A stretch of 64,000 nucleotides of DNA from Thermococcus sp. 21S9 (GCF_012027635.1 NZ_SNUS01000001.1:1612001-1676000); one strand, 5' to 3'; positions 7,560 to 17,350 are shown, counted from the first letter of the stretch. Notes: generated by a model from the letters alone, not told the origin. Program-made: numbers and translations.

Positions 7560-8117
7560 GCCGAGCCAGTGGAGGAGGAAGCTCGGGAGGAAGCTCTCCC
7601 CTTCCAAATCCATTTTTGCGAAGATTATTCCTGCCACCAACGCGTAGGGCACCTCTATTCTGGGCTTCCCTACGTGGACGAGCGTGTAGGGGATGTCCTG
7701 GAGGACTATCGCCAGCCACTCGTTCTTTCTGGCGAGCGGGAAGAGGAGGAAGCCCCTGTAAAAGGCCTCGTGGGCGAGCATTATCAGACCCATGCCGAGC
7801 TCCCCGAGGAGGAAGCTTCCCGGGCCCGAGTAGGGAAAAACCGGGTAGTAGTTTCGCATCGAGGGAATTGTAGCCCCGTAGAGACTCAGTGGAATCGAGA
7901 GGGCGAAGAACAGGAGGAACAGCTTGACGCCCTTACGGTTTGGAGGTTTGAGTCCCAGCTCCTCTGGTCTGAAGCCGAGGGCCATCGAGATTGCCAGGGG
8001 AACGAGCAGGTAGGCAACGAGGACAACGGCAACGTGCTCCCAGAAAGAGGCCGGGATTAGCCAGGGAACGAAGCTCAGGGGAAAGAGAAGGACGTAGAGA
8101 AGCGAAGCTCTGTCCAT
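7527..8117 (-). CDS. CPBP family (CAAX protease-like) membrane protein
   Basis: A 196-residue protein with about five or six hydrophobic segments. Three motifs of the CPBP/Abi family can be placed: HEAFYRGFLLF (usual EExxxR; the first Glu is His here), YTLVH (usual FxxxH) and HWLGSAFFD (usual HxxxN/B; the last residue is not Asn). The variant residues leave peptidase activity uncertain. The ATG at 8117 is three bases from the stop of the upstream gene, so the two are probably one transcript. The 3' end overlaps the convergent ABC-GNAT gene. Confidence 0.78.
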   Translation of the reverse strand: MDRASLLYVLLFPLSFVPWLIPASFWEHVAVVLVAYLLVPLAISMALGFRPEELGLKPPNRKGVKLFLLFFALSIPLSLYGATIPSMRNYYPVFPYSGPGSFLLGELGMGLIMLAHEAFYRGFLLFPLARKNEWLAIVLQDIPYTLVHVGKPRIEVPYALVAGIIFAKMDLEGESFLPSFLLHWLGSAFFDVLCAL

Positions 8118-8120
8118 TCT

Positions 8121-9023
8121 TCACACCATGAAGCTTATCTGGACAGTGTTGGCATAGCGTCTGACCTCGATTCCGCGGTTTGTGAAGGCTATTCCTATCT
8201 CCAGGGGCCTCTTGGGGTTCGCCCTCCTGATGACGCGGATTCCGACCTCGTCGCCGATTCTGTCCTTGTTGAGCCTGTTGATGTGGTCGTAGAGCAGTCT
8301 GAGGAAGTTCCGGTAGTCCTGCATCTCCTCCAGGAACTCCCTCTGCTCCGGGTTTAGTTTGGGGTATAGGTAGCGGTGGAAGAACCAGTCGAAGGAGCTG
8401 TAGGTCTCGGAGGCGTGGGCGAAGAGGAGCTTGTAAAAGTCTACGTTCTTGTTGCCGAAGGCCGAGTCCATGTACTCTATGGCCTTGCCGAGGTAGTTCG
8501 CGGCCTCGCTGAGCTTCATCCTTATGAGCCTCACGTCAAGGTCGTTGCCCCTAAGGAGGAGCTGGATGTAACGCCCACCTCCGTAATCCATGTAAATCGT
8601 GTTGTAGAACAGCACGAGCCTCGACGGACGAACCGTCATGTACTGGGCAAGCCTCCTTATGACGTCCGAGAGCCTGTTAAGCCCACGCGGGTCTCCGATG
8701 AGGAGCGCTTCCATTCCGTATAGGTTTTCCTGGATGACCACGTCGTTGTCGAGCCAGAACTCCACTTCCCTCCTCCAGCCAGGCATGTTGTAGCGGTTCA
8801 GGATTCTGAGGTTGAGTATCGAGACGGGGACTTCCTTCTGAACCCTGCCAAAGCGCTTCTTGAAGATGACGACTGGATGATAACCGCTTGAGGGGTTGAG
8901 GTACGACACTGGAATCTCCATAACGCGCCTAAGGGCCAGAAGGGCGTTCTTAATCTTTGGAATGTCGTCCTTTGTGAACCTGCTCCCAAGGTCTTCCAGC
9001 AGAATATCGAAGCGACCCGGCAT
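8121..9023 (-). CDS. Conserved protein of unknown function, 300 residues
   Basis: I do not recognise a family. It is soluble, rich in Arg, Tyr and Leu, with an N-terminal segment MPGRFDILLEDLG, a middle region with FWLDNDVVIQENLYGMEALL, and a helical C-terminal half containing aromatic-rich stretches (YSSFDWFFHRYLYPKL). There is no signal peptide and no cysteine cluster. The ATG at 9023 is chosen over an in-frame start at 9068, because GGGGGTG lies three bases upstream of it. It lies between the FKBP gene (41 bases upstream) and the CPBP gene, in the same direction. Confidence 0.7.
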   Translation of the reverse strand: MPGRFDILLEDLGSRFTKDDIPKIKNALLALRRVMEIPVSYLNPSSGYHPVVIFKKRFGRVQKEVPVSILNLRILNRYNMPGWRREVEFWLDNDVVIQENLYGMEALLIGDPRGLNRLSDVIRRLAQYMTVRPSRLVLFYNTIYMDYGGGRYIQLLLRGNDLDVRLIRMKLSEAANYLGKAIEYMDSAFGNKNVDFYKLLFAHASETYSSFDWFFHRYLYPKLNPEQREFLEEMQDYRNFLRLLYDHINRLNKDRIGDEVGIRVIRRANPKRPLEIGIAFTNRGIEVRRYANTVQISFMV

Positions 9024-9064
9024 GCACACCCCCAGAAAAGAAATGAGGTTGGGGGTTAAAAACC

Positions 9065-10099
9065 TCACTCAGACTTCTCTTCCTTCTCCTCGGCGGCCTT
9101 GGTCTTCTTCTTGCTGGTGGTCTTCTTGGTGGTGGTTCTCCTGGTCTTCCTGCCCTTGGTGCTCTTCCTGGTTTTCTTCTTGGGTTTCTCCTTTTTCTCC
9201 TCGACCTTCTCGGCTTCTTCCTTCGGCTCCTCGCCCTCTTCCTTCTCCTCGACGGGCTTTTCCTCCTGAGTGGTCTCGGTGGTCTCCTCGGTGGCTTCGG
9301 TAGTTTCAGCGGGCTCGGCCTCTTCGGTCTTCTCCTGCCCTTCAACCTTTTCCTCGGTGGTCTCTGTCTCGGCTTCGGCCTCCTCCGGAGGCTTGAGGAG
9401 CTCCTCAACGTTCGGCTTGAAGGTTATCTCCTCGTAGCCAAGGAACTTGAGGTCGCTCTCAAGGAGTATCTCGCCGAGGGCGAGGGTTCCCCTGTCAACT
9501 TCGTCGAGAACCGGGGTGAAGTCAACGACGACGTCCTTCTCGCCGACCTCGATGATGACCTTGTTGGCGTCGACCCTCGGGAGGCGGAGCTCAATCATGC
9601 CCTTGACTTTCTCTATCGGGTCCTCAACCTTCTCAACTATCTCGACCTCGTAAACCAGGTGCTTGCCCGCGTAGGGGTGGTTGAAGTCGACCCTGACGCG
9701 ACCTCCACTGACGGTGAGAACCCTTCCTTTGAGCTTCCTTCCGCCCTCGGTCTCAATCTCGACCGGCATTCCCGGGAACGGGATTATGCCCTGCCTCCTG
9801 AACTGGCCGAGGGTGAAGGTCTTGATGAGCTTCCTGTCGCGCTTTCCAAAGCCCTTCTCGGGCGGAATCTCTATCTCGTACTTCTTGCCAACCTCGAGGC
9901 CCTCAAGAGCCTCGTCGAGACCCTGAAGGACGTGGCCGGCGCCGACCGCTATCGGGACCGGACCGTAAACGCCGTTCTCCTTGTAAATGCCGGCCTGCTT
10001 GGCTATCTCCTCATCGGTAGTGTCAAAAATCTCGCCGGTTTCCTTAATCCTTCCTGTATAGCGGAGCTTTATGACGTCTCCCTTCTCAACCTTGACCAT
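9065..10099 (-). CDS. Long FKBP-type peptidyl-prolyl isomerase with an acidic/basic C-terminal tail
   Basis: A 344-residue protein. Residues 1 to about 155 are an FKBP domain with the insert-in-flap arrangement of archaeal and SlyD-type enzymes: GDVIKLRYTGRIKETGEIFD, VGAGHVLQGLDEALEGLEVG, PPEKGFGKRD and FNHPYAGKHL. Residues about 155-230 match the extra domain of the long archaeal FKBP (about 29 kDa). After residue 230 there is a low-complexity tail, first Glu/Thr-rich, then Lys/Arg/Thr-rich, with repeats such as KKTRKSTKGRKTRRTT, and a short acidic end. The tail resembles an eukaryotic H1-like or nucleoplasmin-like tail in composition only. Role: protein folding in the cytoplasm; a nucleic acid or chromatin link is speculation. 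Confidence 0.92.
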   Translation of the reverse strand: MVKVEKGDVIKLRYTGRIKETGEIFDTTDEEIAKQAGIYKENGVYGPVPIAVGAGHVLQGLDEALEGLEVGKKYEIEIPPEKGFGKRDRKLIKTFTLGQFRRQGIIPFPGMPVEIETEGGRKLKGRVLTVSGGRVRVDFNHPYAGKHLVYEVEIVEKVEDPIEKVKGMIELRLPRVDANKVIIEVGEKDVVVDFTPVLDEVDRGTLALGEILLESDLKFLGYEEITFKPNVEELLKPPEEAEAETETTEEKVEGQEKTEEAEPAETTEATEETTETTQEEKPVEEKEEGEEPKEEAEKVEEKKEKPKKKTRKSTKGRKTRRTTTKKTTSKKKTKAAEEKEEKSE

Positions 10100-10144
10100 C
10101 TTTACAACCCCCTTTTTCGGGCTCTAACCGGAGTTGTGGAGTTG

Positions 10145-10181
10145 GTTTTTAAGCTTTCCCGCAACGATAAGCTAATAAAAA
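10145..10181. promoter_or_regulatory. Divergent promoters of the FKBP gene and cysS
   Basis: On the minus strand AAAGCTTAAAAACC (10145-10158) is a good BRE/TATA for the FKBP gene. On the plus strand GCTAATAAAAA (10170-10180) is a TATA candidate about 40 bases before the cysS ATG. Assigned by motif and spacing only. Confidence 0.45.
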
Positions 10182-10210
10182 GGCCCTCCCAAAAGGCCCC
10201 GGTGGTGGGA

Positions 10211-11641
10211 ATGGCGATTAGGATATACAACACCCTCACGAGGCAGAAGGAGGAGTTCAAACCGCTCCGCGAAGGCGAGGTTAGAATGTACGTCTGCGGT
10301 CCAACGGTTTACGATTACCCTCACCTCGGCCACGCGAGGACTTACATTGCCTTCGACGTCGTCAGGCGCTACCTTGAGCACAAGGGCTACACGGTTCTCA
10401 TGGTCATGAACTTCACCGACATAGACGACAAAATCATCAAGAGGGCCAACGAGACCGGCGAGGACCCGAAGGAACTGGCCGAGCGCTTTTTGATGATTTT
10501 CCTCGAGGACATGAAAGCTTTAAAGGTCAAGCCGGCCGACGTTTATCCCCGCGTCACCGAGCACATGGACGAGATAATCAACTTCGTGAAGAAGCTGGAA
10601 GAGAAGGGCTACGCCTACGAAGGTAGCGACGGCGTTTACTTCGAGGTCAGGAAGTTCAAAGATTACGGAAAGCTGAGCAAGATAAAGCTCGAAGACCTCG
10701 TGAAGGGCGCGCGCGTCGAGCCCGGCGAGGGGAAGAGGAACCCCGAGGATTTTGCCCTCTGGAAGAAGGCGAAACCCGGCGAGCCCAAGTGGGAAAGCCC
10801 CTGGGGCGAGGGAAGGCCCGGCTGGCACATAGAGTGCTCCACGATGAGCAGTAAATACCTCGGCGAGAGCTTCGACATCCACGGCGGAGGAAACGACCTC
10901 ATCTTCCCGCACCACGAGAACGAGATAGCCCAGAGCGAGGCCTGCTTCGGCCACGAGTGGGTTCACTACTGGATGCACACCGGTTTCCTGATGGTGAACG
11001 GCGAGAAGATGAGCAAGAGCCTGGGCAACTTCGTAACCGTTAGAGAGCTTCTCAAGCGCTACGACCCGGAGGTTATAAGGCTCTTTGTCCTCCAGAGGCA
11101 CTACCGCTCGCCCCTCGACTACAGCGAAGAGGGCATAGAGCACGCCAAGAACAACCTTGAGAGGCTCTACAACACTCTCGAAAACATCCGCGTGGCGATG
11201 GAGAAGGCGGAGATTTCCTTCCGCTGGGACGAGCCTGAATTTAAGGCCTACGAGGCCATAAGGGACGCAAGGAGGAAGTTCTACGAGGCGATGGACGACG
11301 ACTTCAACACGGCCGAGGCCTTGAAGGCGGTCTTTGAGGTCAGCAACGCTATCAATAGATACCTCACCGAGGTGGAAAAGCCGAAGGAGAGCATCCTCAG
11401 GAAGGCCTGGGAGTTCTTCAAGGACGTCGGCGAGGTCTTCGGCCTGTTCGAGGACTACTTTAAGGAGCAGAAGACCGGAAACGAGGAGGAACTCATAAAC
11501 CTGCTCGTTGAGGTAAGGAGTCAGCTCAGGAAGGAGAGGAAGTTCGATTTGGCCGACAGAATCAGGGACGAGCTGAGAAAGCTCGGCATCCAGCTGGAGG
11601 ACACACCGCAGGGGACGGTCTGGAAGAGGATTAAGGTTTGA
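10211..11641 (+). CDS. cysS: Cysteinyl-tRNA synthetase
   Basis: A 476-residue class I aminoacyl-tRNA synthetase. It shows the signature [15 protein letters not shown] with the HIGH-type motif, the zinc ligands in the first Cys, GWHIECS and [11 protein letters not shown], and the KMSKSLGNF loop. The C-terminal helical domain has the anticodon-binding tail ending near [13 protein letters not shown]. The long reading frame runs upstream through the FKBP gene, but the ATG at 10211 with GGTGGTGG just before it is the real start. The CRISPR array begins 40 bases after its stop on the trailer side. Confidence 0.96.
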   Translation: MAIRIYNTLTRQKEEFKPLREGEVRMYVCGPTVYDYPHLGHARTYIAFDVVRRYLEHKGYTVLMVMNFTDIDDKIIKRANETGEDPKELAERFLMIFLEDMKALKVKPADVYPRVTEHMDEIINFVKKLEEKGYAYEGSDGVYFEVRKFKDYGKLSKIKLEDLVKGARVEPGEGKRNPEDFALWKKAKPGEPKWESPWGEGRPGWHIECSTMSSKYLGESFDIHGGGNDLIFPHHENEIAQSEACFGHEWVHYWMHTGFLMVNGEKMSKSLGNFVTVRELLKRYDPEVIRLFVLQRHYRSPLDYSEEGIEHAKNNLERLYNTLENIRVAMEKAEISFRWDEPEFKAYEAIRDARRKFYEAMDDDFNTAEALKAVFEVSNAINRYLTEVEKPKESILRKAWEFFKDVGEVFGLFEDYFKEQKTGNEEELINLLVEVRSQLRKERKFDLADRIRDELRKLGIQLEDTPQGTVWKRIKV

Positions 11642-11681
11642 GGTTTCCTTTTCCTTGGATGCCCTATTTTGTTCTGAGAAA

Positions 11682-13389
11682 TTTCTTCGGGTCTTAGAGT
11701 CTTATTGCAACGTCTCATTCTCGTCCCCGGTGTCAATACAGAGGAGCTCTTTCAATTCTCTTCGAGTCTTATTGCAACTAATCCAGCTCCCGCCATAAGT
11801 CCGTCGCGTCTTCGGCTTTCAATTCTCTTCGAGTCTTATTGCAACGAGAACTGGGGAGCACCTGACGCTGCAGCTCTAGCCCTTTCAATTCTCTTCGAGT
11901 CTTATTGCAACGGTTGGACGATGAAAGCGGAGCGCACAAAGAAGAAGAGCTTTCAATTCTCTTCGAGTCTTATTGCAACACGGTGCGCACGGGTAGGCTA
12001 AGGGCGTCAATTCATCACTTTCAATTCTCTTCGAGTCTTATTGCAACCGCCTATGTGAGTTTCCCCCTCTTCAATCATTACATCTTTCAATTCTCTTCGA
12101 GTCTTATTGCAACAACCCTTTAAAGGCTCATGCTCTAATGTCTTATTGACTTTCAATTCTCTTCGAGTCTTATTGCAACATCGACAGCCCTGGAATTGCG
12201 ACTGACGCAATCACTGCTTTCAATTCTCTTCGAGTCTTATTGCAACTATCCCTCCAAAGTTGTCGGTAGTAAAATACCAAATCTTTCAATTCTCTTCGAG
12301 TCTTATTGCAACTTCCCGCAGAGGTGGCAGAGGCCTTGGACCTCGCCCCCTTTCAATTCTCTTCGAGTCTTATTGCAACTTCCCTGAATTTCCGCGCATT
12401 TTCCTAATAGAGGAAAATTCTTTCAATTCTCTTCGAGTCTTATTGCAACAGCGATTGACATAGCTCTAACAGTGCTTAACAACATCTTTCAATTCTCTTC
12501 GAGTCTTATTGCAACACAAGGCCCTTGAGATTTTCGTCCCGGAGAGGCTCTCTTTCAATTCTCTTCGAGTCTTATTGCAACGACATCAAGCCCACCACCG
12601 ACGCTCGCAAGCTCCTTGCTTTCAATTCTCTTCGAGTCTTATTGCAACCTCCCTACCCCAGGCCCGTGTCGAGGGGGTCTCTCAAGCTTTCAATTCTCTT
12701 CGAGTCTTATTGCAACCTGAACTCTCAATTCTTCGAGAGGAACTTTCTCTCCTGCTTTCAATTCTCTTCGAGTCTTATTGCAACAGTAGGAAGGCCTTAG
12801 CGATTGAGAAACTCATTAACGCTTTCAATTCTCTTCGAGTCTTATTGCAACTTGCCAGAGCTTAATATAGCCCGCGCTGACCAGCCCTCTTTCAATTCTC
12901 TTCGAGTCTTATTGCAACCCTCTTGTACGGGGGTGAGGATGAAGAGGGGTACGAGCTTTCAATTCTCTTCGAGTCTTATTGCAACCGCTCGAAGCCTCTC
13001 CCTGAGTATCTCCTCAGTTGACTTTCAGTTCTCTTCGAGTCTTATTGCAACACGGTGATACGGGTCAGCTCGTCGAAGTCAAAAGCCTCTTTCAATTCTC
13101 TTCGAGTCTTATTGCAACAGAAGGATGGAGATACGCTCGGCGTTTTCTATGTGAACTTTCAATTCTCTTCGAGTCTTATTGCAACCATAGTTACGTCCTT
13201 CGTATGTGTAGTATATTTCAATGCCTTTCAATTCTCTTCGAGTCTTATTGCAACTCGTAACCCGCCAGAAAAGTTCATACCAGAAGTAATTCTTTCAATT
13301 CTCTTCGAGTCTTATTGCAACTGAGGTCTGGCTCCGCCTCGGCCCTGGAGATGACGTCGCTTTCAATTCTCTTCGAGTCTTATTGCAAC
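11682..13389 (-). CRISPR. CRISPR array: 25 full 30-bp repeats plus one degenerate end repeat, 25 spacers
   Basis: The full repeats run from 11749-11778 to 13360-13389. The plus-strand repeat begins CTTTCAATTCTC and ends GTCTTATTGCAAC. All look identical except the one at 13022-13051, which has G for A at its seventh base. A degenerate repeat at 11682-11711 keeps only the last 15 bases. The 25 spacers are 36-40 bases long, mostly 36-38. By comparison with Thermococcales repeats, and because the decayed copy is on the left, the array is read leftward, giving crRNA 5' handles ending in ATTGAAAG. No cas gene is in the window, so processing must be done by Cas proteins encoded elsewhere. Confidence 0.99.
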
Positions 13390-13960
13390 AGGGCGCAAAA
13401 CCCGCTCTTTCACCCAACAAAGGAGGAATAACCTCCCAATATTTAAGCCTTTCTGGAAACCCGCGTTTACCCGGGTCGGCGTGCTGACCGCCACGTTGTC
13501 TCTCGCGGGAGTGGGTGCCGTCCTCACGCTTGACCGGAAGGCACTGTTGGGATTTCCAGACTCACGAGAGCGTTTTAATGCCGGTTTTGAGGCAGTTTTG
13601 GTTTTGTCGGGTGAAATTATTGAACCCCATCAGGGTTCCAGTGAAAAGCTCCCCGCTCGTATCTGCTCTATTCGCTTCGAAAAAACTTCGTAACATTTTA
13701 ACTGAAAATCTGGAACACTATGTCGCATTTTGAGATTTGTAAAATCCGATTTCCAACCGCCTCTTCCGCCCGCTCGTTTTGAATTTTCCTCTCTAACGGG
13801 GCCCCTCTGGTCTCGGCCCGTTCTCACCGTGATGTTCCGGAGAAAAGTGCCGGCCGATTTTATGTCAAACCATGCATATTTAGTGAACAACTTAATAACC
13901 CACCGTAATGTTTAAAACCCGCAGGTCTTATAAGCGCCAGAAACAACGGCCAACGGTGGT
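13390..13960 (-). promoter_or_regulatory. CRISPR leader region and metG promoter (575-bp non-coding stretch)
   Basis: No convincing gene is present between the last repeat and metG. On the minus strand GGCTTAAATATTGGG (13448-13434) is a strong BRE/TATA for pre-crRNA, placing the start near 13420. There an inverted repeat GGAGG-AATAA-CCTCC (13422-13436) overlaps it. The rest, to about 13900, is presumed leader used in spacer acquisition, with A+T-rich patches near 13690-13760 and 13850-13920. At the right end TGTTTAAAACCC (13907-13918) and TCTTATAAGCG (13926-13936) are TATA candidates for metG. Confidence 0.65.
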
Positions 13961-13964
13961 TGAA

Positions 13965-16184
13965 ATGGTGCGCTACATGGTAACCTCGGCACTCCCTTAC
14001 GCGAACGGGCCGATTCACGCGGGCCACCTGGCGGGAGCGTATCTGCCGGCCGATATATTCGTCCGCTACCTCAGACTGAAGGGTAAGGAAGTGCTCTTCA
14101 TATGCGGTACAGATGAGCACGGAACGCCGATAACCTTCCGCGCGCTCAAGGAAGGCAGAAGCCCGAGGGAAATCGTCGACGAGTTCCACGAGCACATAAA
14201 GACAACCTTCGAGAGGGCTAAAATCAGCTTCGACTACTTCGGCAGAACCGAGCTACCGGTGCACTACAGGATAAGCCAGGAGTTCTTCCTGAAAGCCCTT
14301 GAAAACGGCCACCTCGTCAAGAAGGTCACCAAGCAGGCCTACTGCGAGCACGACAAGATGTTCCTGCCAGACAGGTACGTCATCGGAACCTGCCCCTACT
14401 GTGGCGCCGAAAACCAGCGCGGAGACCAGTGTGAGGTCTGCGGGAGGCCTTTAACGCCGGAAATCCTCATCAACCCGCGCTGTAACATCTGCGGAAACCC
14501 GATAACCTTCAAGGACTCGGCCCACTACTACATCAAAATGCAGGACTTCGAGGAGAGGCTCAAGAAGTGGGTTGAGAGCCAGCACTGGAAGCCCAACGTC
14601 AAGAACACCGTTTTGGGGTGGATTAACGAGGGCCTTGAGGAGAGGGCCATAACGCGCGACCTCGACTGGGGAATCCCGGTCCCGCTCGACGACGAGGACG
14701 TTAAAGGGAAAGTCCTCTACGTCTGGTTTGAAGCTCCCATCGGTTACATCTCCATCACCATCGAGGCTCTCAAGCGCGCCGACAAGGAGAAGGAGTGGAA
14801 GAAGTTCTGGCTCAACCTCGACGGCGAGACCAAAGTTATACACTTCATCGGCAAGGACAACATACCCTTCCACGCGATATTCTGGCCGGCGTTCCTGATG
14901 GCCTACGGCAAATACAAAGACAAGGAAGTCGAGGCCGAGTGGAACCTCCCATACGACATCCCGGCCAACGAGTACCTCAATCTGGAAGGTAAGAAGTTCT
15001 CCACCAGCAGGAACTGGGCCATCTGGGTTCACGAGTTCCTCGACGCATTCCCGGCCGACTACCTGAGGTATTATCTCACCGCGATAATGCCCGAAACTCG
15101 CGACAGCGACTTCAGCTTCGCCGACTTCAAGGTGAAGATAAACGAGGAGCTGGTGAACAACCTTGGCAACTTCGTTCACCGCGCGCTCACCTTCGTGAAC
15201 CGCTACTTCGACGGAATCGTCCCCGAGAGGGGCGAGCTCAACGAGCTGGACAAAGTAGCCTTTGAGGAAATCCAGAAGGCCTTCGAGGAGGTCGGCGAGC
15301 TCATAATGAACTACCGCTTCAAGGACGCGCTCAGAAGGGTAATGGAGCTGGCCATCTTCGGCAACCGCTACTTCGACCACCAGAGACCCTGGAAGACGGC
15401 AAAGACCGACCGCGAGAGGACGGCAACAACGGTAAACGTCTCGCTCCAGATAGTCAAGGCCCTCGGAATTCTCCTTGAGCCGTTCCTGCCAGATGCCAGC
15501 GAGAAGATATGGCACCTGCTCAACCTCGAGGAGCTCAAGCGCTGGGAGTTCACCGAGATTCCCTCAGGTCATCGCGTCAGGAAGGCAACTCCGATGTTCA
15601 GGAAGGTCACCGACGAGGACATCATCTACTTCATACTCAACTACATCGCCAGAGGAAACCCGGAGAGCGCGAAGGTGCTCCTCGACAAGTACTACAAGCG
15701 GGACGATGTTGTGAAGGTCGCCCTGGAGCGCTTCAAGAACAAAGAGGAGGCGAGGGCAATACTTAAGAGCGTCTACGGTGAGGAACTCGAGGTCAAGTCC
15801 GAAAAGCCCGGAAAGGCCTCGAAGAAGGAGAAGGTGAAGAAAAAGGAGGGTGGAAAGATGGACTACGTCAGCTTTGACGACTTCGCGAAGCTCGACCTCC
15901 GCGTTGGAAAGATAATCGAGGTCAAGGACCACCCGAACGCCGACAGGCTCTATGTGGTCAAGGTTGACCTGGGAGACGAGGTCAGACAGCTCGTTGCCGG
16001 CCTTAAGAAGTACTACAAGCCGGAAGAGCTCCTCAACAAGACCGTCGTCATCATAGCGAACCTCGAACCCAAGAAGCTCCGCGGTGTCGAGAGCCAGGGA
16101 ATGCTCTTAGCCGCTGATGACGGCGAGAACGTGGCTTTGCTGATGCCCGACAAGGAGGTAAAGCTCGGCGCGAGGATTAGGTGA
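13965..16184 (+). CDS. metG: Methionyl-tRNA synthetase with C-terminal tRNA-binding domain
   Basis: A 739-residue class I synthetase. It has the HIGH-type motif PIHAGHLAG, a double zinc knuckle (CPYCGAENQ, CEVCGRPL, CNICG) and the KMSKS variant KKFSTSRNWA, as in Pyrococcus. After a Lys/Glu-rich linker around residues 610-630, the last 110 residues form an EMAP/Trbp111-type OB fold (FAKLDLRVGKIIEV) that helps bind tRNA and dimerise. The ATG at 13965 with GGTGGT upstream is preferred to an upstream in-frame ATG at 13908, which would add a basic 19-residue extension covering the promoter. Confidence 0.96.
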   Translation: MVRYMVTSALPYANGPIHAGHLAGAYLPADIFVRYLRLKGKEVLFICGTDEHGTPITFRALKEGRSPREIVDEFHEHIKTTFERAKISFDYFGRTELPVHYRISQEFFLKALENGHLVKKVTKQAYCEHDKMFLPDRYVIGTCPYCGAENQRGDQCEVCGRPLTPEILINPRCNICGNPITFKDSAHYYIKMQDFEERLKKWVESQHWKPNVKNTVLGWINEGLEERAITRDLDWGIPVPLDDEDVKGKVLYVWFEAPIGYISITIEALKRADKEKEWKKFWLNLDGETKVIHFIGKDNIPFHAIFWPAFLMAYGKYKDKEVEAEWNLPYDIPANEYLNLEGKKFSTSRNWAIWVHEFLDAFPADYLRYYLTAIMPETRDSDFSFADFKVKINEELVNNLGNFVHRALTFVNRYFDGIVPERGELNELDKVAFEEIQKAFEEVGELIMNYRFKDALRRVMELAIFGNRYFDHQRPWKTAKTDRERTATTVNVSLQIVKALGILLEPFLPDASEKIWHLLNLEELKRWEFTEIPSGHRVRKATPMFRKVTDEDIIYFILNYIARGNPESAKVLLDKYYKRDDVVKVALERFKNKEEARAILKSVYGEELEVKSEKPGKASKKEKVKKKEGGKMDYVSFDDFAKLDLRVGKIIEVKDHPNADRLYVVKVDLGDEVRQLVAGLKKYYKPEELLNKTVVIIANLEPKKLRGVESQGMLLAADDGENVALLMPDKEVKLGARIR

Positions 16185-16350
16185 GCTTTTTCCCTCCTTT
16201 TGTTTGTGCTCTTTCACTCTTCAAATCCACTCTTTAGACGGTATTGTGCTTCTGAAAGTCAATAACAAAAGTTATGGCGCGGGTATCATACTCAGCCAAC
16301 AACTTTTCATATTTTCATAAAAGCAGAAAGGTTCCAGAGAGGCCGGCACC

Positions 16351-17334
16351 TTAAAGTACCAGCTCCACCCAGTTCTCCTTCCCCCTCTTGTAGACCCGTA
16401 CGAGGCCCTTCTCTTCGAGGCGCTTGAACATCCTCCACGCGGTAGTTTTAGGAATACCGAGGGCCTTCCTGACGTCTGCCTGCTTGGCCTTTCCGCCCTG
16501 GTCGTAGACGTAGAGGAGCGCGTTGATTTCCTCGTCGGTGAGACCCATCGCTTCAAGCTTTTCCTTTAGCTCGTCCTTTGAGATGGGAAGTCCTCCCGGG
16601 CGTTTCCTGTTCCTCGCCCAGTAGGCAACCGCGGGAATGCCAACGACCGCCAGGAGGCCGAGTATCGGGAGCAGGTTCCTTCCGCCGGAGGACGCGGGGG
16701 TGCTCGGCTCACCTGGGGAGGTGCTCGTTGAGGGAATTGCTACGGGTGAGGATGTGCTCGAGGTCGTGCTCGAGGGCGTTGATGACGTGCTCGACGTGGT
16801 GGTCGTTGTGGGTGTCTGGGTGGGTGATGGAGATGACGTAGTTGATGTGGTCGGGGGCGGGAGGATGTAGGAGACGCTCTGGTTGCCGGGGGGCATTGTT
16901 ATCGAGTTCGAGGTTATCGTGAGGGGAACGTCGCTCAAATCAACGACAATGGCCCCGGGCGGGAGCTTGATTGTAACGGGATACGGGAAGCTGTAGGTAA
17001 GGTTCCAGACCTTTCCCTCCTTTGAGGTCAGGGAGTCGGTGAAGTAGGTAATTGTTATCCGGGTAGTCGAGTTGAGGACGTAAACCGTTAGAACGCTTCT
17101 GTTCTTCTCAAAGAGGAGTGGTTTTCCGTTCTCGTCCAGAACGGAGAGGCCTGTAACGTTCTCGCTCAGGAGGGGCACCTCAACGGCCACGGAGTAATTG
17201 AAGGGCACCACTACCTCGGTCACCTTAACGTATCCACTACTGTAAACCTCGACTGAAACCCTCTCGACCGTAGCCTGAGCCAAAACTATTGGCAGGGTGA
17301 GTAGCAGGAGCATCACTGCCAGGGACTTTTTCAC
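16351..17334 (-). CDS. Membrane-spanning winged-helix regulator, cassette 1
   Basis: A 327-residue protein. A signal peptide (KSLAVMLLLLTLPIVLAQA) leads to an outside domain of about 140 residues ending in SITMPPGNQSVSYIL. A long Ser/Thr/Pro linker follows, then one transmembrane helix (LLPILGLLAVVGIPAVAYWA) and a cytoplasmic winged helix with ALGIPKTTAWRMFKRLEEKG as recognition region. It is the same plan as archaeal membrane-associated transcription regulators (COG2512-like): outside sensor, inside DNA binding. The GTG at 17334 has GGAGGG eight bases upstream; the longer frame overlapping the upstream gene is rejected. It follows its secreted partner by 16 bases. Its paralogue is at 18387-19220. 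Confidence 0.85.
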   Translation of the reverse strand: MKKSLAVMLLLLTLPIVLAQATVERVSVEVYSSGYVKVTEVVVPFNYSVAVEVPLLSENVTGLSVLDENGKPLLFEKNRSVLTVYVLNSTTRITITYFTDSLTSKEGKVWNLTYSFPYPVTIKLPPGAIVVDLSDVPLTITSNSITMPPGNQSVSYILPPPTTSTTSSPSPTQTPTTTTTSSTSSTPSSTTSSTSSPVAIPSTSTSPGEPSTPASSGGRNLLPILGLLAVVGIPAVAYWARNRKRPGGLPISKDELKEKLEAMGLTDEEINALLYVYDQGGKAKQADVRKALGIPKTTAWRMFKRLEEKGLVRVYKRGKENWVELVL

Positions 17335-17350
17335 AGTTCTCCCTCCGGGT

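Noticed and set aside
9659-10210. N-terminal extension of cysS by 184 residues.
   Set aside because: It runs antisense through the FKBP gene; the ATG at 10211 has a strong ribosome binding site and starts the normal protein.
11705-13324. Many short open frames across the CRISPR array.
   Set aside because: They are translations of the repeat itself (FQFSSSLIAT, LSILFESYCN and similar) and are artefacts.
13481-13890. Short open frames in the CRISPR leader region on both strands.
   Set aside because: No ribosome binding sites, no recognisable protein features, and the region is expected to be leader and promoter DNA.
16185-16350. Gap between metG and the cassette 1 regulator checked for a guide RNA or tRNA.
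   Set aside because: No C/D boxes, no tRNA-like T-loop, only T-rich stretches suitable as terminators.
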